A stretch of DNA of 64,000 bases, from positions 310,001-374,000 of the forward strand of contig NZ_VTER01000001.1 of assembly GCF_008180445.1 (NCBI RefSeq), given 5' to 3'. This document shows positions 7,491 through 16,900 of this stretch, piece by piece. A program made the translations under genes and the position numbers. Source of the stretch: Bacillus_AB infantis_B (lineage in GTDB: Bacteria; Bacillota; Bacilli; Bacillales; Cytobacillaceae). The notes beneath the pieces were generated by a model. It worked only from the letters and a program-made list of their open reading frames with translations. It was not told the origin of the DNA and searched no databases. Every line of letters starts with the position of its first letter. Position 1 is the stretch's first letter.

Positions 7491-8966
7491 CTACTTCCGT
7501 TTCATTTTTTCTTCTTTAGTGAATTTTTTCTCGGTTTTTACAATTTCCGGAATGGGCACCCTGAATAAAGCATCCTTCTGATCAGACAGATTAAATGGTG
7601 CCAATGGAGATAAGTAAGGAACCATAAAGCTTCTTAAGGAGCATAAATGCAGGAGCAAAGCCAGGAATCCGACAATCACTCCAAACAGCCCAAGAAATGA
7701 AGATAAAAGGATGAATCGGAACGTCAGCCTCCTTTGTGCCGTAACAAGGCTGTAAATCGGCGATATACTTGCCATTACATAGGCAGCGCTCAATATAACA
7801 AGCGACGTAGGCTGCACCAGCTGCGCTTCAACAGCCTGCTGGCCCAAAGTGATAGAAGCAAATATTGTGACCGTCAGTACAACCCCTTGCGGAAGCCTTA
7901 AAGATCCTTCACTGATGATCAGGATCAGCCAGTAAAATATCAAAACCTCAAGTATGGTAGGCAGCGGCACATACTCCCGCTGTGCTATGATTCCGATCAG
8001 CAGCTGGGTCGGGACAAGCCCGGGGTGATAGACCGTAAAGGAAATATAAAGCGCAGGCAAAAGCACTGACAACATGAAAAAAAAGATGCGGGCCAGCCTG
8101 CGGATCTGCACCCCTCTGTTCAAAGTATAATAATCGTCAGGAGATTGAAAGAATTGTACAAGGACCGCAGGAAGGGTAGTCACAAAAGGTGTTCCATCCA
8201 CAGCAATGGCTATCCTGCCTTCCATCACTTCAGCACAAACCACATCCGGCCTGTCAGTTGAAAGAGTCAGGGGAAAAAATGTTTTTGTTCCCTCGGTCAA
8301 TGCCTCCTCCAGATAATTGATATCCAAAATGAAAGGAATTTCAATCTTTGACAGGGACTGCCTTACGCTGTCCAAAATCTCTTTATCCGCCTTCCCCTCA
8401 ACATATATGAGTGATAGCTGTGTAACAATTTTGGAATTGAATGGTCCCTTGTCAATCCTTAAGTCAGGACTTTTTAAAATTTTTCTGATCAAAGCCAGGT
8501 TATTTGTCAGAGATTCATTAAAGGCTATGCTGGGCCCAATGGGTGTCCGCTGTGCCTGAGGCTCTGCAGGACTCCGCTCCGGCCATTTTGAACTCTCAAG
8601 AGCATAAGCTTTATCCCAGCCATCAATAAACAGGACACTGTTCCCGTCCAGCATTTCTTTTAATGCTTTTGAAGGCTCATCCAGCTCTTTTATGTGCCCC
8701 GAATGAAGAATGCTGCTTACAAGCAGCGGTATCGGCGGCATCTCTTGACTTGGATCCTCCTTTCCGGCACCAAGCAGAGGTGAAATAATCTGTTCTTCTA
8801 TTTTTTCAGCATCCACAATTCCATCAATATAAGCAAGAATCATCTCCATTTGAATATGAACCGGCTTGATTCTCCGTATTCTGATATCTGAGCTGCAGCC
8901 AAGCTGGCTTTCCAGCCACTTCATATTTTTTTCACAGTCACTGCTGAATAATGATTGTCCTTGCAT
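7491..8966 (-). CDS. Spore germination receptor A subunit (GerAA/GerKA family)
   Basis: A 491-residue protein (PF03323 type). It has a soluble N-terminal domain of about 240 residues beginning SDCEKNMKWLESQLGCSSDI, the conserved VEGRIAIAVDGTPFVTTLPAVLVQFFQSPDDYY segment (described here as two adjoining blocks around residues 250-285), and then a block of four to five transmembrane helices. It ends with a basic tail. In the spore inner membrane it assembles with B and C subunits and forms the ion channel opened by germinants. It is the first gene of the gerA-C-B operon. The 170-bp region upstream is AT-rich; no convincing sigma-G promoter could be fixed by eye. Confidence 0.92.
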   Translation of the reverse strand: MQGQSLFSSDCEKNMKWLESQLGCSSDIRIRRIKPVHIQMEMILAYIDGIVDAEKIEEQIISPLLGAGKEDPSQEMPPIPLLVSSILHSGHIKELDEPSKALKEMLDGNSVLFIDGWDKAYALESSKWPERSPAEPQAQRTPIGPSIAFNESLTNNLALIRKILKSPDLRIDKGPFNSKIVTQLSLIYVEGKADKEILDSVRQSLSKIEIPFILDINYLEEALTEGTKTFFPLTLSTDRPDVVCAEVMEGRIAIAVDGTPFVTTLPAVLVQFFQSPDDYYTLNRGVQIRRLARIFFFMLSVLLPALYISFTVYHPGLVPTQLLIGIIAQREYVPLPTILEVLIFYWLILIISEGSLRLPQGVVLTVTIFASITLGQQAVEAQLVQPTSLVILSAAYVMASISPIYSLVTAQRRLTFRFILLSSFLGLFGVIVGFLALLLHLCSLRSFMVPYLSPLAPFNLSDQKDALFRVPIPEIVKTEKKFTKEEKMKRK

Positions 8967-9136
8967 ATCTACTCCTCTTCACTTTTTATTCAGTTCTCTC
9001 CTATCTTTTGCTGTATCAAACAAATTTATCCTATTATGAATGATGCACTTTTCATCATTTTGGCATGATTGGCATATTTGAAAATAAGATAAATAATAAA
9101 CAATGATCCCTGGAAACTTTTAAAGCAGGTGATAGT

Positions 9137-9616
9137 ATGGACCTCGAAAAAATGAAGCAATGGATGGAGCTTGCCCAGAAGGTACAGGGCGGAGATTTTT
9201 GGAATCAGGTTTTTGAACAGGGGCCAGGGGGGCAATTCGGGGAATCTGCGGCTTTCAACAGTTTTGCCGGCGAGCCGGGGGAAGCCGGCTACCGGAAGTC
9301 AGCCGAATTTCCGCTAGTGGATATATACGAGACAGAAACACAAATCATCCTGCTGGCCGGTCTGCCAGGCATCCAAAGGGAGGATGTCCAGCTGTTCCTA
9401 CAGGGTGACAGACTGATCATCAGAGGAACTATATACGTACCATACAGCGGTATAAAGAATATTCAAAAAGAAAGATTCCATGGGAATTTTGAAAGAGCTG
9501 TAAAACTTCCTGCCATTCCCAATGATAATAAACTTTCAGCAAAATTCATCAACGGCCTATTGGAGATCAGCTACGCGAAGTTCTCCCAGCCAGAGGAACA
9601 GATACCGATTGAATGA
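9137..9616 (+). CDS. Hsp20/alpha-crystallin domain protein, GerT/CotM-like
   Basis: A 159-residue protein with an alpha-crystallin domain at roughly residues 58-150: FPLVDIYETETQIILLAGLPG, the DVQLFLQGDRLIIRG strand pair and KERFHGNFERAVKLP, the usual small heat-shock landmarks. The C-terminal IxI tail motif is weak (IPIE). Bacillus has several Hsp20-like proteins that serve as spore-coat components (GerT, CotM, CotP). The position next to a germination operon and a GerPC-like gene favours a spore role over a general chaperone. The start at ATG 9137 has a GCAGGTGATAGT ribosome site. The next gene follows after 29 bp. Confidence 0.8.
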   Translation: MDLEKMKQWMELAQKVQGGDFWNQVFEQGPGGQFGESAAFNSFAGEPGEAGYRKSAEFPLVDIYETETQIILLAGLPGIQREDVQLFLQGDRLIIRGTIYVPYSGIKNIQKERFHGNFERAVKLPAIPNDNKLSAKFINGLLEISYAKFSQPEEQIPIE

Positions 9617-9645
9617 AATACAAGGACTTAATGGTGTGGTGAGAT

Positions 9646-10317
9646 ATGGCTTTTAAACATTTACTTGGCAAGGATCGCGATGACCGTCTGGCCGGACTGG
9701 AATCGAGGATCGAATCCCTTGAAGAAGAGTCTAAAAAGATCAGGACATGCGATGTCCATGTCAGGCGCTTCCTTTCAATAGAAAAAGAGTTGGGCAGCCT
9801 GATCGCCCTGAAGAAGAGATTCACAGCCCGGACACCTGCCGCTGATACTAGACAAAGCCCCGGTCCTGTTCTGGAAGAAAAGCACATTGAAAAAATGATC
9901 GATAAAGCACTTGGCCGCCACCTCCAGCAGATAGAAAACTTGGAGATGCGCCTGCAGAATACGGAAAATGCCATTTTCCGCCTGGAGAAAGAGAATTCAG
10001 AACTGAGGCGGGAAATCTCTGCTTTACACGCTGGCACAAATGAGAATCCCCATATGGACACACCTTCTTCCCAGCCTGATTCCAAAAGCCCTCCGCCCGT
10101 CATTTTTCAGGAATTCCATATTGACAGATTCATAGTCGATAAATATGAACTGACCAATAACATCAATCAGCTGGGAGTAAAGGAACTCAGCGGCCAGATG
10201 AATATCGGCGCAACATACGGAGGCGGCATCACACCACAGGATTTTGCAGGCAGCGAAGAAGAAAGCCCTGATTCTCCAGACGTAAATGAAGGCGGTGAAG
10301 AACAGACTCCGGAGTGA
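9646..10317 (+). CDS. Coiled-coil protein with GerPC-like C-terminal motif
   Basis: A 223-residue soluble protein. Two coiled-coil stretches (about residues 10-55 and 75-125) are separated by a basic, proline-containing linker. After a Pro/Ser-rich stretch comes ELTNNINQLGVKELSGQMNIG (about residues 168-188), which resembles the DQL-VxxLxGxLNIG ending of the spore protein GerPC. The tail is acidic. It is co-oriented with and 29 bp behind the Hsp20 gene, so the two probably form one sporulation transcript. The GerPC relation rests on a short motif, so the protein is better called a hypothetical spore protein. Confidence 0.55.
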   Translation: MAFKHLLGKDRDDRLAGLESRIESLEEESKKIRTCDVHVRRFLSIEKELGSLIALKKRFTARTPAADTRQSPGPVLEEKHIEKMIDKALGRHLQQIENLEMRLQNTENAIFRLEKENSELRREISALHAGTNENPHMDTPSSQPDSKSPPPVIFQEFHIDRFIVDKYELTNNINQLGVKELSGQMNIGATYGGGITPQDFAGSEEESPDSPDVNEGGEEQTPE

Positions 10318-10335
10318 GTGTTCTGTTCACCGTCT

Positions 10336-10902
10336 TTAGCTATCTGGTCTAACAGGCTCTGAAAAACCAGCTCTTTTCACAATTTCAGCATGCTCTTTAG
10401 CCAGATTCAATAGCGGGAAGCTGCCGGCCTGGATTGCAGCCATCAGTTCACTAGCCTGATTCCTTGCAAGATTATACATCTGTCTAGTTATTATGCCGGC
10501 ATTATGGGCATCCTCCAGCTCTTCTTCATCCAGCAGATATACATTTCCTGCTGGCAGTACAACGATATCCAGAAACAGATCATCCATCCACGGAATATTT
10601 TCTTCGAGTCCAATCTCATGACAGATATCGATATACCATTGAAGAATTTCTCCGTTCTCATCCATCATGGTCGTTACTGTATAATATTTATCCTCCGGAA
10701 AATGCTGAAGCCAGCTGTAGCCATCGGCAGCAATGCATATTTCTTTTTCTTCGTATTTGACTGTCAGTTTTTCCGTAACTTTAATCAGCTCAATAAGAGC
10801 TAAGTGGCCCGTAAATTCTTTAGCATCAAGCCAGCATTGTGAATAAGCTCTGTCGGTAACACGCTTCCATGCGCCTCTCCTGCCGTCTACCCGTTTAAGC
10901 AT
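10336..10902 (-). CDS. DUF402 domain protein (FomD/nucleotide phosphatase-like)
   Basis: A 188-residue protein of the DUF402 barrel family, whose characterised members hydrolyse nucleoside tri/diphosphates or act on phosphonate nucleotides. Family landmarks are the tyrosine/tryptophan-rich QWYIDICHEIG strand, the metal-binding acidic DDLFLDIVVLPAGNVYLLDEEELEDA segment (two consecutive blocks near residues 105-130) and an alpha-helical C-terminus. It is convergent with the GerPC-like gene, only 18 bp apart. The substrate cannot be told from sequence. Confidence 0.8.
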   Translation of the reverse strand: MLKRVDGRRGAWKRVTDRAYSQCWLDAKEFTGHLALIELIKVTEKLTVKYEEKEICIAADGYSWLQHFPEDKYYTVTTMMDENGEILQWYIDICHEIGLEENIPWMDDLFLDIVVLPAGNVYLLDEEELEDAHNAGIITRQMYNLARNQASELMAAIQAGSFPLLNLAKEHAEIVKRAGFSEPVRPDS

Positions 10903-11053
10903 AAAAATTTCCTCCTTGTAAATACAGCTAAAAAAACTAGTCTTTTTTTATATAAATATATTCACTCTTGTAATTTTTTTGAACAGCAATCCATTCCCCT
11001 TTTCCGCATAAAGACGGTACCCTTACGGAGGCTCATACATCCCACTACCCAGG

Positions 11054-12277
11054 CTAATCCGTTTCAGTTCCTTGTACCTGATGACCGGTCTGATTATTTA
11101 GAAATGCAAAATAAGGATGAAGGAGCCCTATTGCAGATGCGGCGATGATCAATGCCCCAATAAGGAGGAACATGGGCCTGACTCCCCACAGGCTGCCCAA
11201 AAGGGTTCCTGCAAGCACTCCCAAGGGCATTGCCCCCCTGATGATGAACAGCCTGGCCGAGAAAACTTTTCCTCTCAAATGGTCCGGTACTGTCTGCTGA
11301 TAGATGACTGTACTTTGTATATTGAAAAAAGCCATGGAAATTCCGGCTGCTGCTTCAATCGCAACTGCGGCTGCAAGACTGGTGTTAATCGCCAGCAGGA
11401 TATAAGTCGAACCTCCTGCCATCAGCGCGCCCAGCATAGAAGTGCGGCGATTGCTTATTCGCACCTTCCCGATCAGAAGCGTGCCTGCAAGATAGCCCAC
11501 CGGAAATCCCGCCATAAAAACCCCGTAGCTGCCGTAGCTCTCTGAAAGTTCGTCAATTATGTACGGAAGATTGAGGACCATGGCTGCTCCTACCCCAAAC
11601 TGGACGAAAGCAAGGAAAATCCCAAGCCACAGCAGCAGAGGATTCCTAATATAATAGAAGATTCCCTCCTTGAATTCTTCAAGCCATGTTTTTCTGATGG
11701 TCCGTTCTTCTTCGGGTTCTGCAATAAATAAAAGAAAGCTGCCGCTTATCAGCAGGAAAATGGTTACGAGCAGCAGACTCACCTCTGTTCCTGCTCTCTC
11801 AATAACAAATCCTCCCGTCATCGGGATCATCATGGACAACAGCCGGACTGTACCGTCGAGTACAGCGTTTGCAGACTGCAGACGGTCTCCTTTTATCAGC
11901 GAAGGAAGCAGGGCCTGGCTTGCCGGGATATAAAAGGGAGAGACAAGCCCGACAGCAATCTGGGCAGCATAAATATGCCAAACTTCAAGCTGGCTGGTAC
12001 TGATCATCACAAAAGGAAGAAGGAAAAAAAGACTTCTTGTCCATTGGGAGACGACCATGATCCACTTGCGGCTCCATTTGTCGATAAATGGCCCTGAAAT
12101 AAGCTGCAGGATGAGAGAGGGCAGATAATACAGCAGCCACATGCTGCCAAGAGCCAGCTTCGATCCTGTCAATTCATATACCATGATCGAATTACAGAAA
12201 GTGCCGAGTGCTCCCCCTGCTTCTGAAGCCGCTGCACCTGCCCATAAATAGCGGAACGGCTTCATTTTCCAAATCAT
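11054..12277 (-). CDS. MFS transporter (MFS_3/EntS-like efflux)
   Basis: A 407-residue major facilitator with about twelve transmembrane segments. The signature loop between helices 2 and 3 is GPFIDKWSRKWIM, and the second half repeats it as DHLRGKVFSARL. The gene overlaps the preceding regulator by 4 bp (ATGA), so the two are translationally coupled. It probably exports a drug or metabolite, and its level is probably set by the upstream ArsR-like regulator. The substrate is unknown. Confidence 0.85.
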   Translation of the reverse strand: MIWKMKPFRYLWAGAAASEAGGALGTFCNSIMVYELTGSKLALGSMWLLYYLPSLILQLISGPFIDKWSRKWIMVVSQWTRSLFFLLPFVMISTSQLEVWHIYAAQIAVGLVSPFYIPASQALLPSLIKGDRLQSANAVLDGTVRLLSMMIPMTGGFVIERAGTEVSLLLVTIFLLISGSFLLFIAEPEEERTIRKTWLEEFKEGIFYYIRNPLLLWLGIFLAFVQFGVGAAMVLNLPYIIDELSESYGSYGVFMAGFPVGYLAGTLLIGKVRISNRRTSMLGALMAGGSTYILLAINTSLAAAVAIEAAAGISMAFFNIQSTVIYQQTVPDHLRGKVFSARLFIIRGAMPLGVLAGTLLGSLWGVRPMFLLIGALIIAASAIGLLHPYFAFLNNQTGHQVQGTETD

Positions 12278-13323
12278 TCACTTCCACCCATCAGATACCT
12301 CTCGAGCTCTTTTCCCAAAGAAAGGACTGCTTCTTTTTTCAGCCTGTATTTATGATTGTGCACTTCTGCAAGCTTGGCTGACCTGAGGATCTTAAGATGA
12401 TGGTGTACAGTCGATTTCCCGATATTCAGCTCCTCGGTAATATCCTGCAGCGGCAGGTCCTCCTTGAAAAGGAGCTTGACAATGCGAAGCCTGAATTCAT
12501 CACCGAGCGCCTTTTGCTTTTGAACAAGGAAATAACCAGGACTGTCCGGCACATCAGCAGGCAGGCTGCTGTTTGAAACTGGATAATAAAATACCTTTGT
12601 GCCTTCCAGATCCGCTTCAATGGTCCAGGGACGGTACACGTATTGCGGAATCAGCCTGACAGTATAGACACCAGGCTCAGGAAGGTAGGTAATCCCCCCT
12701 GTTGCAGTTTCAGCGAGATCTTCAGGGGAAATTCTGGCTGAGAGCATTTTTTTGTCCTGAACATCTTTTTCCAATATAGCTGAAAGCTCTTCTTTGTCAG
12801 GTTCTATAGCTTCCATATACCAGCCTTCCATACTGGAAATAAGATGTTTCTTCAGTTTTCCTGGCGATTCCTTAAAGATATAGGAGATATATGCCGGGAA
12901 AAATTTATGCCCTTCCACTTGACGTATTAATTCTCCAAGGGATTCCTCATTCCCAGCGGCTGCACGCTTCCTCGCTTCTTCTTTTTCCTGGCCCAGAAAA
13001 GGCAGGCAGATCTGCTTCAGCTCTTTTCCATCCATTTCCTCTACAGCTGCAACAAAATCCTGCAGGGTCCGGGCTTCCACATGATGCAGCAGCTGAAGCA
13101 GCGACTTCCATGTATTATTCTTTTCTATATGATCCAGCTGATCCTTTAGGCGGGCAGATGCCCCTGCCCTGATTCCTGAAAGCTTTGCTGAATGCTCAAG
13201 CGTGTCAATCAGTGCCCCGTTGGTCACAGCAGCTATGCCAAGGGCGCACTCCCATAAAAGAGAATGGCTGAACTCCACCTTGTAGCTCTCCCTCTTTCTT
13301 CCGGATAAATTAATATGTTCCAT
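12274..13323 (-). CDS. ArsR-type HTH regulator with large N-terminal domain
   Basis: A 349-residue regulator. The winged helix is C-terminal (residues about 270-345): LGDEFRLRIVKLLFKEDLPLQDITEEL and NIGKSTVHHHLKILRSAKLAEV, an ArsR-like HTH. The first 260 residues are an alpha-helical sensor-like domain, as in DUF5937-type regulators. ATG 13323 is chosen because AAGGAGGAG lies 7 bases before it; the ORF extends to 13392 without a ribosome site. It overlaps the MFS gene by 4 bp, so it is probably the autoregulated controller of that pump. Confidence 0.8.
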   Translation of the reverse strand: MEHINLSGRKRESYKVEFSHSLLWECALGIAAVTNGALIDTLEHSAKLSGIRAGASARLKDQLDHIEKNNTWKSLLQLLHHVEARTLQDFVAAVEEMDGKELKQICLPFLGQEKEEARKRAAAGNEESLGELIRQVEGHKFFPAYISYIFKESPGKLKKHLISSMEGWYMEAIEPDKEELSAILEKDVQDKKMLSARISPEDLAETATGGITYLPEPGVYTVRLIPQYVYRPWTIEADLEGTKVFYYPVSNSSLPADVPDSPGYFLVQKQKALGDEFRLRIVKLLFKEDLPLQDITEELNIGKSTVHHHLKILRSAKLAEVHNHKYRLKKEAVLSLGKELERYLMGGSE

Positions 13324-13429
13324 AGAACTCCTCCTTATTTTCCTGATATGATGCATTACCATCATTTTAAATAATCTGAATATTATATTCAATATATTTC
13401 GAATTTATATTTCAAAAAAATTGAATAAC

Positions 13430-13464
13430 CATAAAAAATAAAGGCACCAGCGTATGCCGATGCC
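13430..13464 (-). terminator. Terminator of the secreted hydrolase gene
   Basis: On the minus strand GGCATCGGC-ATAC-GCTGGTGCC forms a 9-bp stem with two G-T pairs and a 4-base loop, followed by TTTATTTTTTAT. It lies 41 bp past the stop of the gene at 13506-14966. Confidence 0.75.
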
Positions 13465-13505
13465 AAGGACCAGATTTTTTATGGAAAATGTCATAAACAT
13501 TTTTT

Positions 13506-14966
13506 CTACTTATAAATTTTCCCGGCATCATCTACATAGATGGACTGTATAATGCTCCTTTCAAATGCTTTACCCTGGCTGGTTTTGCCGGTCATTTGGA
13601 TGGTGAGGCTGTAAGTTCCTTCCTCTTGGAAAATTGAAGCATCAGGAAGCCCCGCTTTCAGACCGTGAACAGAGGAAGACTTAGCTCCCTTGCCTTTTGA
13701 GTGAACCCACTCTGTCTGGTATTTCATGCCCGGATGCATGCTTTTCCAGATTTCCGGATTTTTGCCGACTCCCGGAATTGCTTGATCCCTCTCGAGGCTG
13801 ACTGTATACAGAAAGCCGATGCCGTCCTCTTTACTGCTTACAGTCCAGCTCCCTGGCAAAGGCTTCTTTATGGTGAATTCAGTGACATATGCCCCAGAAA
13901 AAAATCCTGAGGCATCTTTATAAGTTCTGCCGGGTGCATAGCTGTTCCCCTGTTCATCCTGCAGAACCATGTCAGGTACACTTTTGCTGCTCAACACAGA
14001 CACTGAGGCAGCCTTTACTTCATCTTCAATAAGAAAGGAATCTTCAAATTCCTCATCTGCCATTCCACCGTGGATGATCATGCTGGCAGACTGTGAAAAA
14101 TCTGTATCAGTTAATATGGGAGAAAGTTCAGATTGGAGAGAAGGCACGGATAAATATGGGTTTAGCTCAGGAAATATGACAGACCCTTGCCTTATGCTCG
14201 AATGGTTCCAGGACCGCTCAGCTATGACAGGGGATCCTGAAAGCCGTGAACTGCTTACGGGCACAACTCCGTCATTCCTGCCATACTGGCTCAAGTACAA
14301 ACCGCCCCAATATGTTGCTGATCCAAAGCTGCCCCAGCCGGTCCCCCCAATCGTGTAAAAGGGAATCCGCCGTGCGTTGGGATGAGAGTCTGTCAAACTG
14401 CGGTAATAGCTCATATAACCTGTCTGGAGTGAGGCTGTGGCTTCATTGCGGCTGCCGATAAGTTCGGCGAGCCAGCCTGCAGCACTGCTATTGGCAAGAT
14501 CTGCGAGCTGTGTGCCGCTGTGGGGAGCAGATAAGGTGATTACTTTGGAGACAAAAGGATATGCTTCATTATGGATAAGAGCTGTCTGAATATCCACACC
14601 GCCCTTGCTATAGGCAACAACTGCCAGTTTTTTCTGTCCGAAATGATTGTAGATTTCCCCTAGCATACCGGCCAGCATCGTTCCGTTTTCCCACATATCC
14701 CGATCCGGATATAGATCAGCATAGGCGGTCTGATAGCCGTATCCCCTCGCTATTTCCGGCATATCATTATTCTCCAGCCAGACATTTGCAGAATTACTGT
14801 ACCCGTGGATAAACACAAGCGGCGGGAGAGCAGGATTCACTATATCGGGATTTTCCCCCGGATACCACCGTCCCGGAATTCCCCCGCTTCCTCCGCCCCC
14901 TCCGGCGGACGATACGAGCGGAGCAGCAAAGAAAAAGATCAGCAGCATTACTGGCAGCGCTTTCAT
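13506..14966 (-). CDS. Secreted lipase-like alpha/beta hydrolase
   Basis: A 486-residue protein with a signal peptide (MKALPVMLLIFFFAAPLVSSA, cleavage near residue 21) and a glycine-rich linker. The alpha/beta hydrolase core carries the oxyanion loop FIHGYSNSANVW, the nucleophile elbow AYSKGG (a variant of GxSxG with Ala first), the acid in GRNDGVVPV and a histidine in WNHSSIRQG. Residues 300-486 form a beta-rich C-terminal domain of unknown role, perhaps for cell-surface or substrate binding. It is probably an extracellular esterase or lipase. It stands alone, with its own terminator. Confidence 0.8.
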   Translation of the reverse strand: MKALPVMLLIFFFAAPLVSSAGGGGGSGGIPGRWYPGENPDIVNPALPPLVFIHGYSNSANVWLENNDMPEIARGYGYQTAYADLYPDRDMWENGTMLAGMLGEIYNHFGQKKLAVVAYSKGGVDIQTALIHNEAYPFVSKVITLSAPHSGTQLADLANSSAAGWLAELIGSRNEATASLQTGYMSYYRSLTDSHPNARRIPFYTIGGTGWGSFGSATYWGGLYLSQYGRNDGVVPVSSSRLSGSPVIAERSWNHSSIRQGSVIFPELNPYLSVPSLQSELSPILTDTDFSQSASMIIHGGMADEEFEDSFLIEDEVKAASVSVLSSKSVPDMVLQDEQGNSYAPGRTYKDASGFFSGAYVTEFTIKKPLPGSWTVSSKEDGIGFLYTVSLERDQAIPGVGKNPEIWKSMHPGMKYQTEWVHSKGKGAKSSSVHGLKAGLPDASIFQEEGTYSLTIQMTGKTSQGKAFERSIIQSIYVDDAGKIYK

Positions 14967-15028
14967 AAAATGCCTCCTTTTACTGATTTTTCAGCTTTAT
15001 TGTAAGCTTTACAAGTTAACCAAAAAAA

Positions 15029-15051
15029 GAGGAGAAAGTTGGATTCTCCTC
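15029..15051 (-). terminator. Terminator of the VOC gene
   Basis: GAGGAGAA / TTCTCCTC stem with a 7-base loop, followed on the minus strand by T7. The upper arm overlaps the stop codon of the gene at 15050. Confidence 0.8.
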
Positions 15052-15409
15052 AATCAAACTGCAAATATTCTAATCTATTGCCGAACGGATCGCTGAAACT
15101 TATGTACCTTCCCGGAGGACAAGCTGCCGGCTCTTCGATCACAAAATCTGCACCTTTGGATTTCAGGCGCACGACTTCATTTTCTAAGTTTTCCGTCTGC
15201 AGCACAAGCACTGGCCCTGCGGCTTCCTTTCTTTCTATATAACCTGCACCTTCAGTTTCTTCCAGAATAATCGGCAGTTCACCGTGTGCAAGCGACACTA
15301 TTTTCGGGCCATATTGTTTGTTTACTTCAAAATCAAGCACTTCTGTATAAAAACGGACCGCTTTTGTTAAATCAGGCACGTAAATTCCTATTGCACATAA
15401 TTGAGCCAT
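15050..15409 (-). CDS. VOC (glyoxalase/bleomycin-resistance fold) protein
   Basis: A 119-residue VOC-superfamily protein with the paired beta-alpha-beta-beta-beta modules: IGIYVPDLTKAVRFYTEVLDFEV at the start and FSDPFGNRLEYLQ at the end, where Glu is a typical metal ligand. ATG 15409 follows AAAGGGGA by 8 bases, and a longer frame to 15460 overlaps the upstream gene. It is probably co-transcribed with the AHSA1 gene (stop at 15429, 19 bp upstream). The substrate is unknown; a detoxification role is possible. Confidence 0.8.
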   Translation of the reverse strand: MAQLCAIGIYVPDLTKAVRFYTEVLDFEVNKQYGPKIVSLAHGELPIILEETEGAGYIERKEAAGPVLVLQTENLENEVVRLKSKGADFVIEEPAACPPGRYISFSDPFGNRLEYLQFD

Positions 15410-15428
15410 TAGAGCTTCCCCTTTCTTA

Positions 15429-15890
15429 TTAACAGCAAAGTATTCCCTTGCCGGATTCAATATTCTGCTTCAGACTTGCAAGCATTTGATCCCAGGCTGC
15501 CATATGCCATTGTTTTGCCCGATCCCACTGCCCGCTCTCTCCCCAGCCGTCATGTATCAGCAAGATATGAACGCCTTCCGGAATATCCTCCAGTTCAACG
15601 GTTACATAAGTCAAGTTATGATGATCATCATTCATGAGATCGGCAAAAGCATCAGGTCCTTTCCATTCAAACATAAGTTTCTCTTCTTCTAAGATACAAA
15701 GGATTTTGCATCCTTTTGTATTCATACTGCTCTTATCTGAGGGATTGAAATAAAGTTCGAACCTTCCTCCTGCTTCTGGTTCAATCACTGCTTCCGGAGC
15801 AAACCACTCTGTCATTCTGTCTGATTCAGTCCACGCCTTCCAAATTAAGCTTTTCTCAGCCTGTATGATGATATCAGTTTTAATAGGCAC
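15429..15890 (-). CDS. SRPBCC/AHSA1-domain protein
   Basis: A 153-residue protein of the AHSA1/START-like fold (activator of Hsp90 homologue 1). Landmarks are SLIWKAWTESDRMTEWFAP at the N-terminus, GGRFELYF in the centre and a C-terminal amphipathic helix with WDQMLASLKQ. Such proteins bind small hydrophobic ligands and are often encoded with ArsR or VOC genes, as here (VOC gene 19 bp downstream). Molecular function unknown. Confidence 0.8.
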   Translation of the reverse strand: MPIKTDIIIQAEKSLIWKAWTESDRMTEWFAPEAVIEPEAGGRFELYFNPSDKSSMNTKGCKILCILEEEKLMFEWKGPDAFADLMNDDHHNLTYVTVELEDIPEGVHILLIHDGWGESGQWDRAKQWHMAAWDQMLASLKQNIESGKGILCC

Positions 15891-15943
15891 TCTGTTCTCC
15901 TCCTTTTCCTGATTATACGGCTTTGCTTTTCCAAAGAATTCTT

Positions 15944-16726
15944 CTAGTTTGCTTTGTTGGTCATTTTTTCAAACAGCAAGAGAGGAAGATTGATTAAGAT
16001 CGGCGGATCATGGGGAAGCGGCTCCCTCAGCTGAACGGTTGCTTTGCAGTCCGTATTTTTCTTGATTTCCACCGTTCCTTCCAATTTCCCTCTTAGGAAT
16101 GTTTCCGGCTGGAAATACCTGAGGGGATTCATGCTCCACTCCAGCCCTGCTGCCAGCAGATAATAAGTTCCTTCCGGGATGTCTGTGAAAATGCATTGAG
16201 GGCTGTTATGGCTGAAAGCAGTCCCTTTGACAGGCCTCTGATCAGGAATCGGCTCAGGAAACAATCCTGCAAAAATAATTCCCCTGAATCCCGGGGGAAC
16301 ATGGAAAAGACAGCTTACTTTTGCCCCGCTTCCCGGTGCCTCCGTTTCCGTTCTCTCAGGGAGCAGCGTTTTCGTCTCATCCATCATTTTCTGCAGCATT
16401 TCCATACTGGCTTCGTATCGTCTGGGGCTGATTCCCACATGATTTTTAAAGCGGGTTTGAAACGTACCCGGGCTAAGATACCCTGAAGCCATCATTGCCT
16501 TAGTCAGTGAAGATTTCCTTGCCAGTTCTTCCTTCCCCATCTCGATCCTTAACGCACTAAGGAAATGCCTCGGAGATATGCCTGTCGCCTTTTTAAAAAT
16601 CCTCGTAAAATGAAAAAGGCTGTAGCCTGTTAAATCGGCAAGCTCTTTTGTGGTTATCTCTTCCTCAAGATGCTGCTTCATATAATCAATCGCCTTATCT
16701 GCAGCCTTCATCTGTTCTGGGTTCAT
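15944..16726 (-). CDS. AraC-family regulator with effector-binding C-terminal domain
   Basis: A 260-residue protein. The two HTH motifs are N-terminal (residues 10-110: ITTKELADLTGYSLFHFTRIFKK and a second around YLSPGTFQTRFKNHVGISPRRY), as in the SoxS/Rob-like subgroup. The C-terminal 130 residues (FRGIIFAGLFPEPIP, GTYYLLAAGLEW) look like a GyrI-type ligand-binding domain. The likely role is a ligand-triggered activator. It ends 53 bp upstream of the AHSA1-VOC pair on the same strand, which makes that pair a possible target. Confidence 0.8.
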   Translation of the reverse strand: MNPEQMKAADKAIDYMKQHLEEEITTKELADLTGYSLFHFTRIFKKATGISPRHFLSALRIEMGKEELARKSSLTKAMMASGYLSPGTFQTRFKNHVGISPRRYEASMEMLQKMMDETKTLLPERTETEAPGSGAKVSCLFHVPPGFRGIIFAGLFPEPIPDQRPVKGTAFSHNSPQCIFTDIPEGTYYLLAAGLEWSMNPLRYFQPETFLRGKLEGTVEIKKNTDCKATVQLREPLPHDPPILINLPLLLFEKMTNKAN

Positions 16727-16861
16727 ATTTTCACCTTTTTCTTACAGCTCTAGTTTTTATTTGCTCTCTGTCCTGAAAAACCCTTTTTATTGCAGAAAAA
16801 AGTAAAGAATTTATCATTTTATTTCCACAGTATATGTACGTTTCAGGCTAAGATTGAAAAA

Positions 16862-16890
16862 AAAGATTCTGCCATTTTCCCGGCAGAATC
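16862..16890 (-). terminator. Terminator of the CNNM/CorC gene
   Basis: GATTCTGCC / GGCAGAATC stem with an 8-base loop, followed on the minus strand by T8. It starts 10 bp after the stop codon at 16901. Confidence 0.85.
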
Positions 16891-16900
16891 CTACTTTTTT

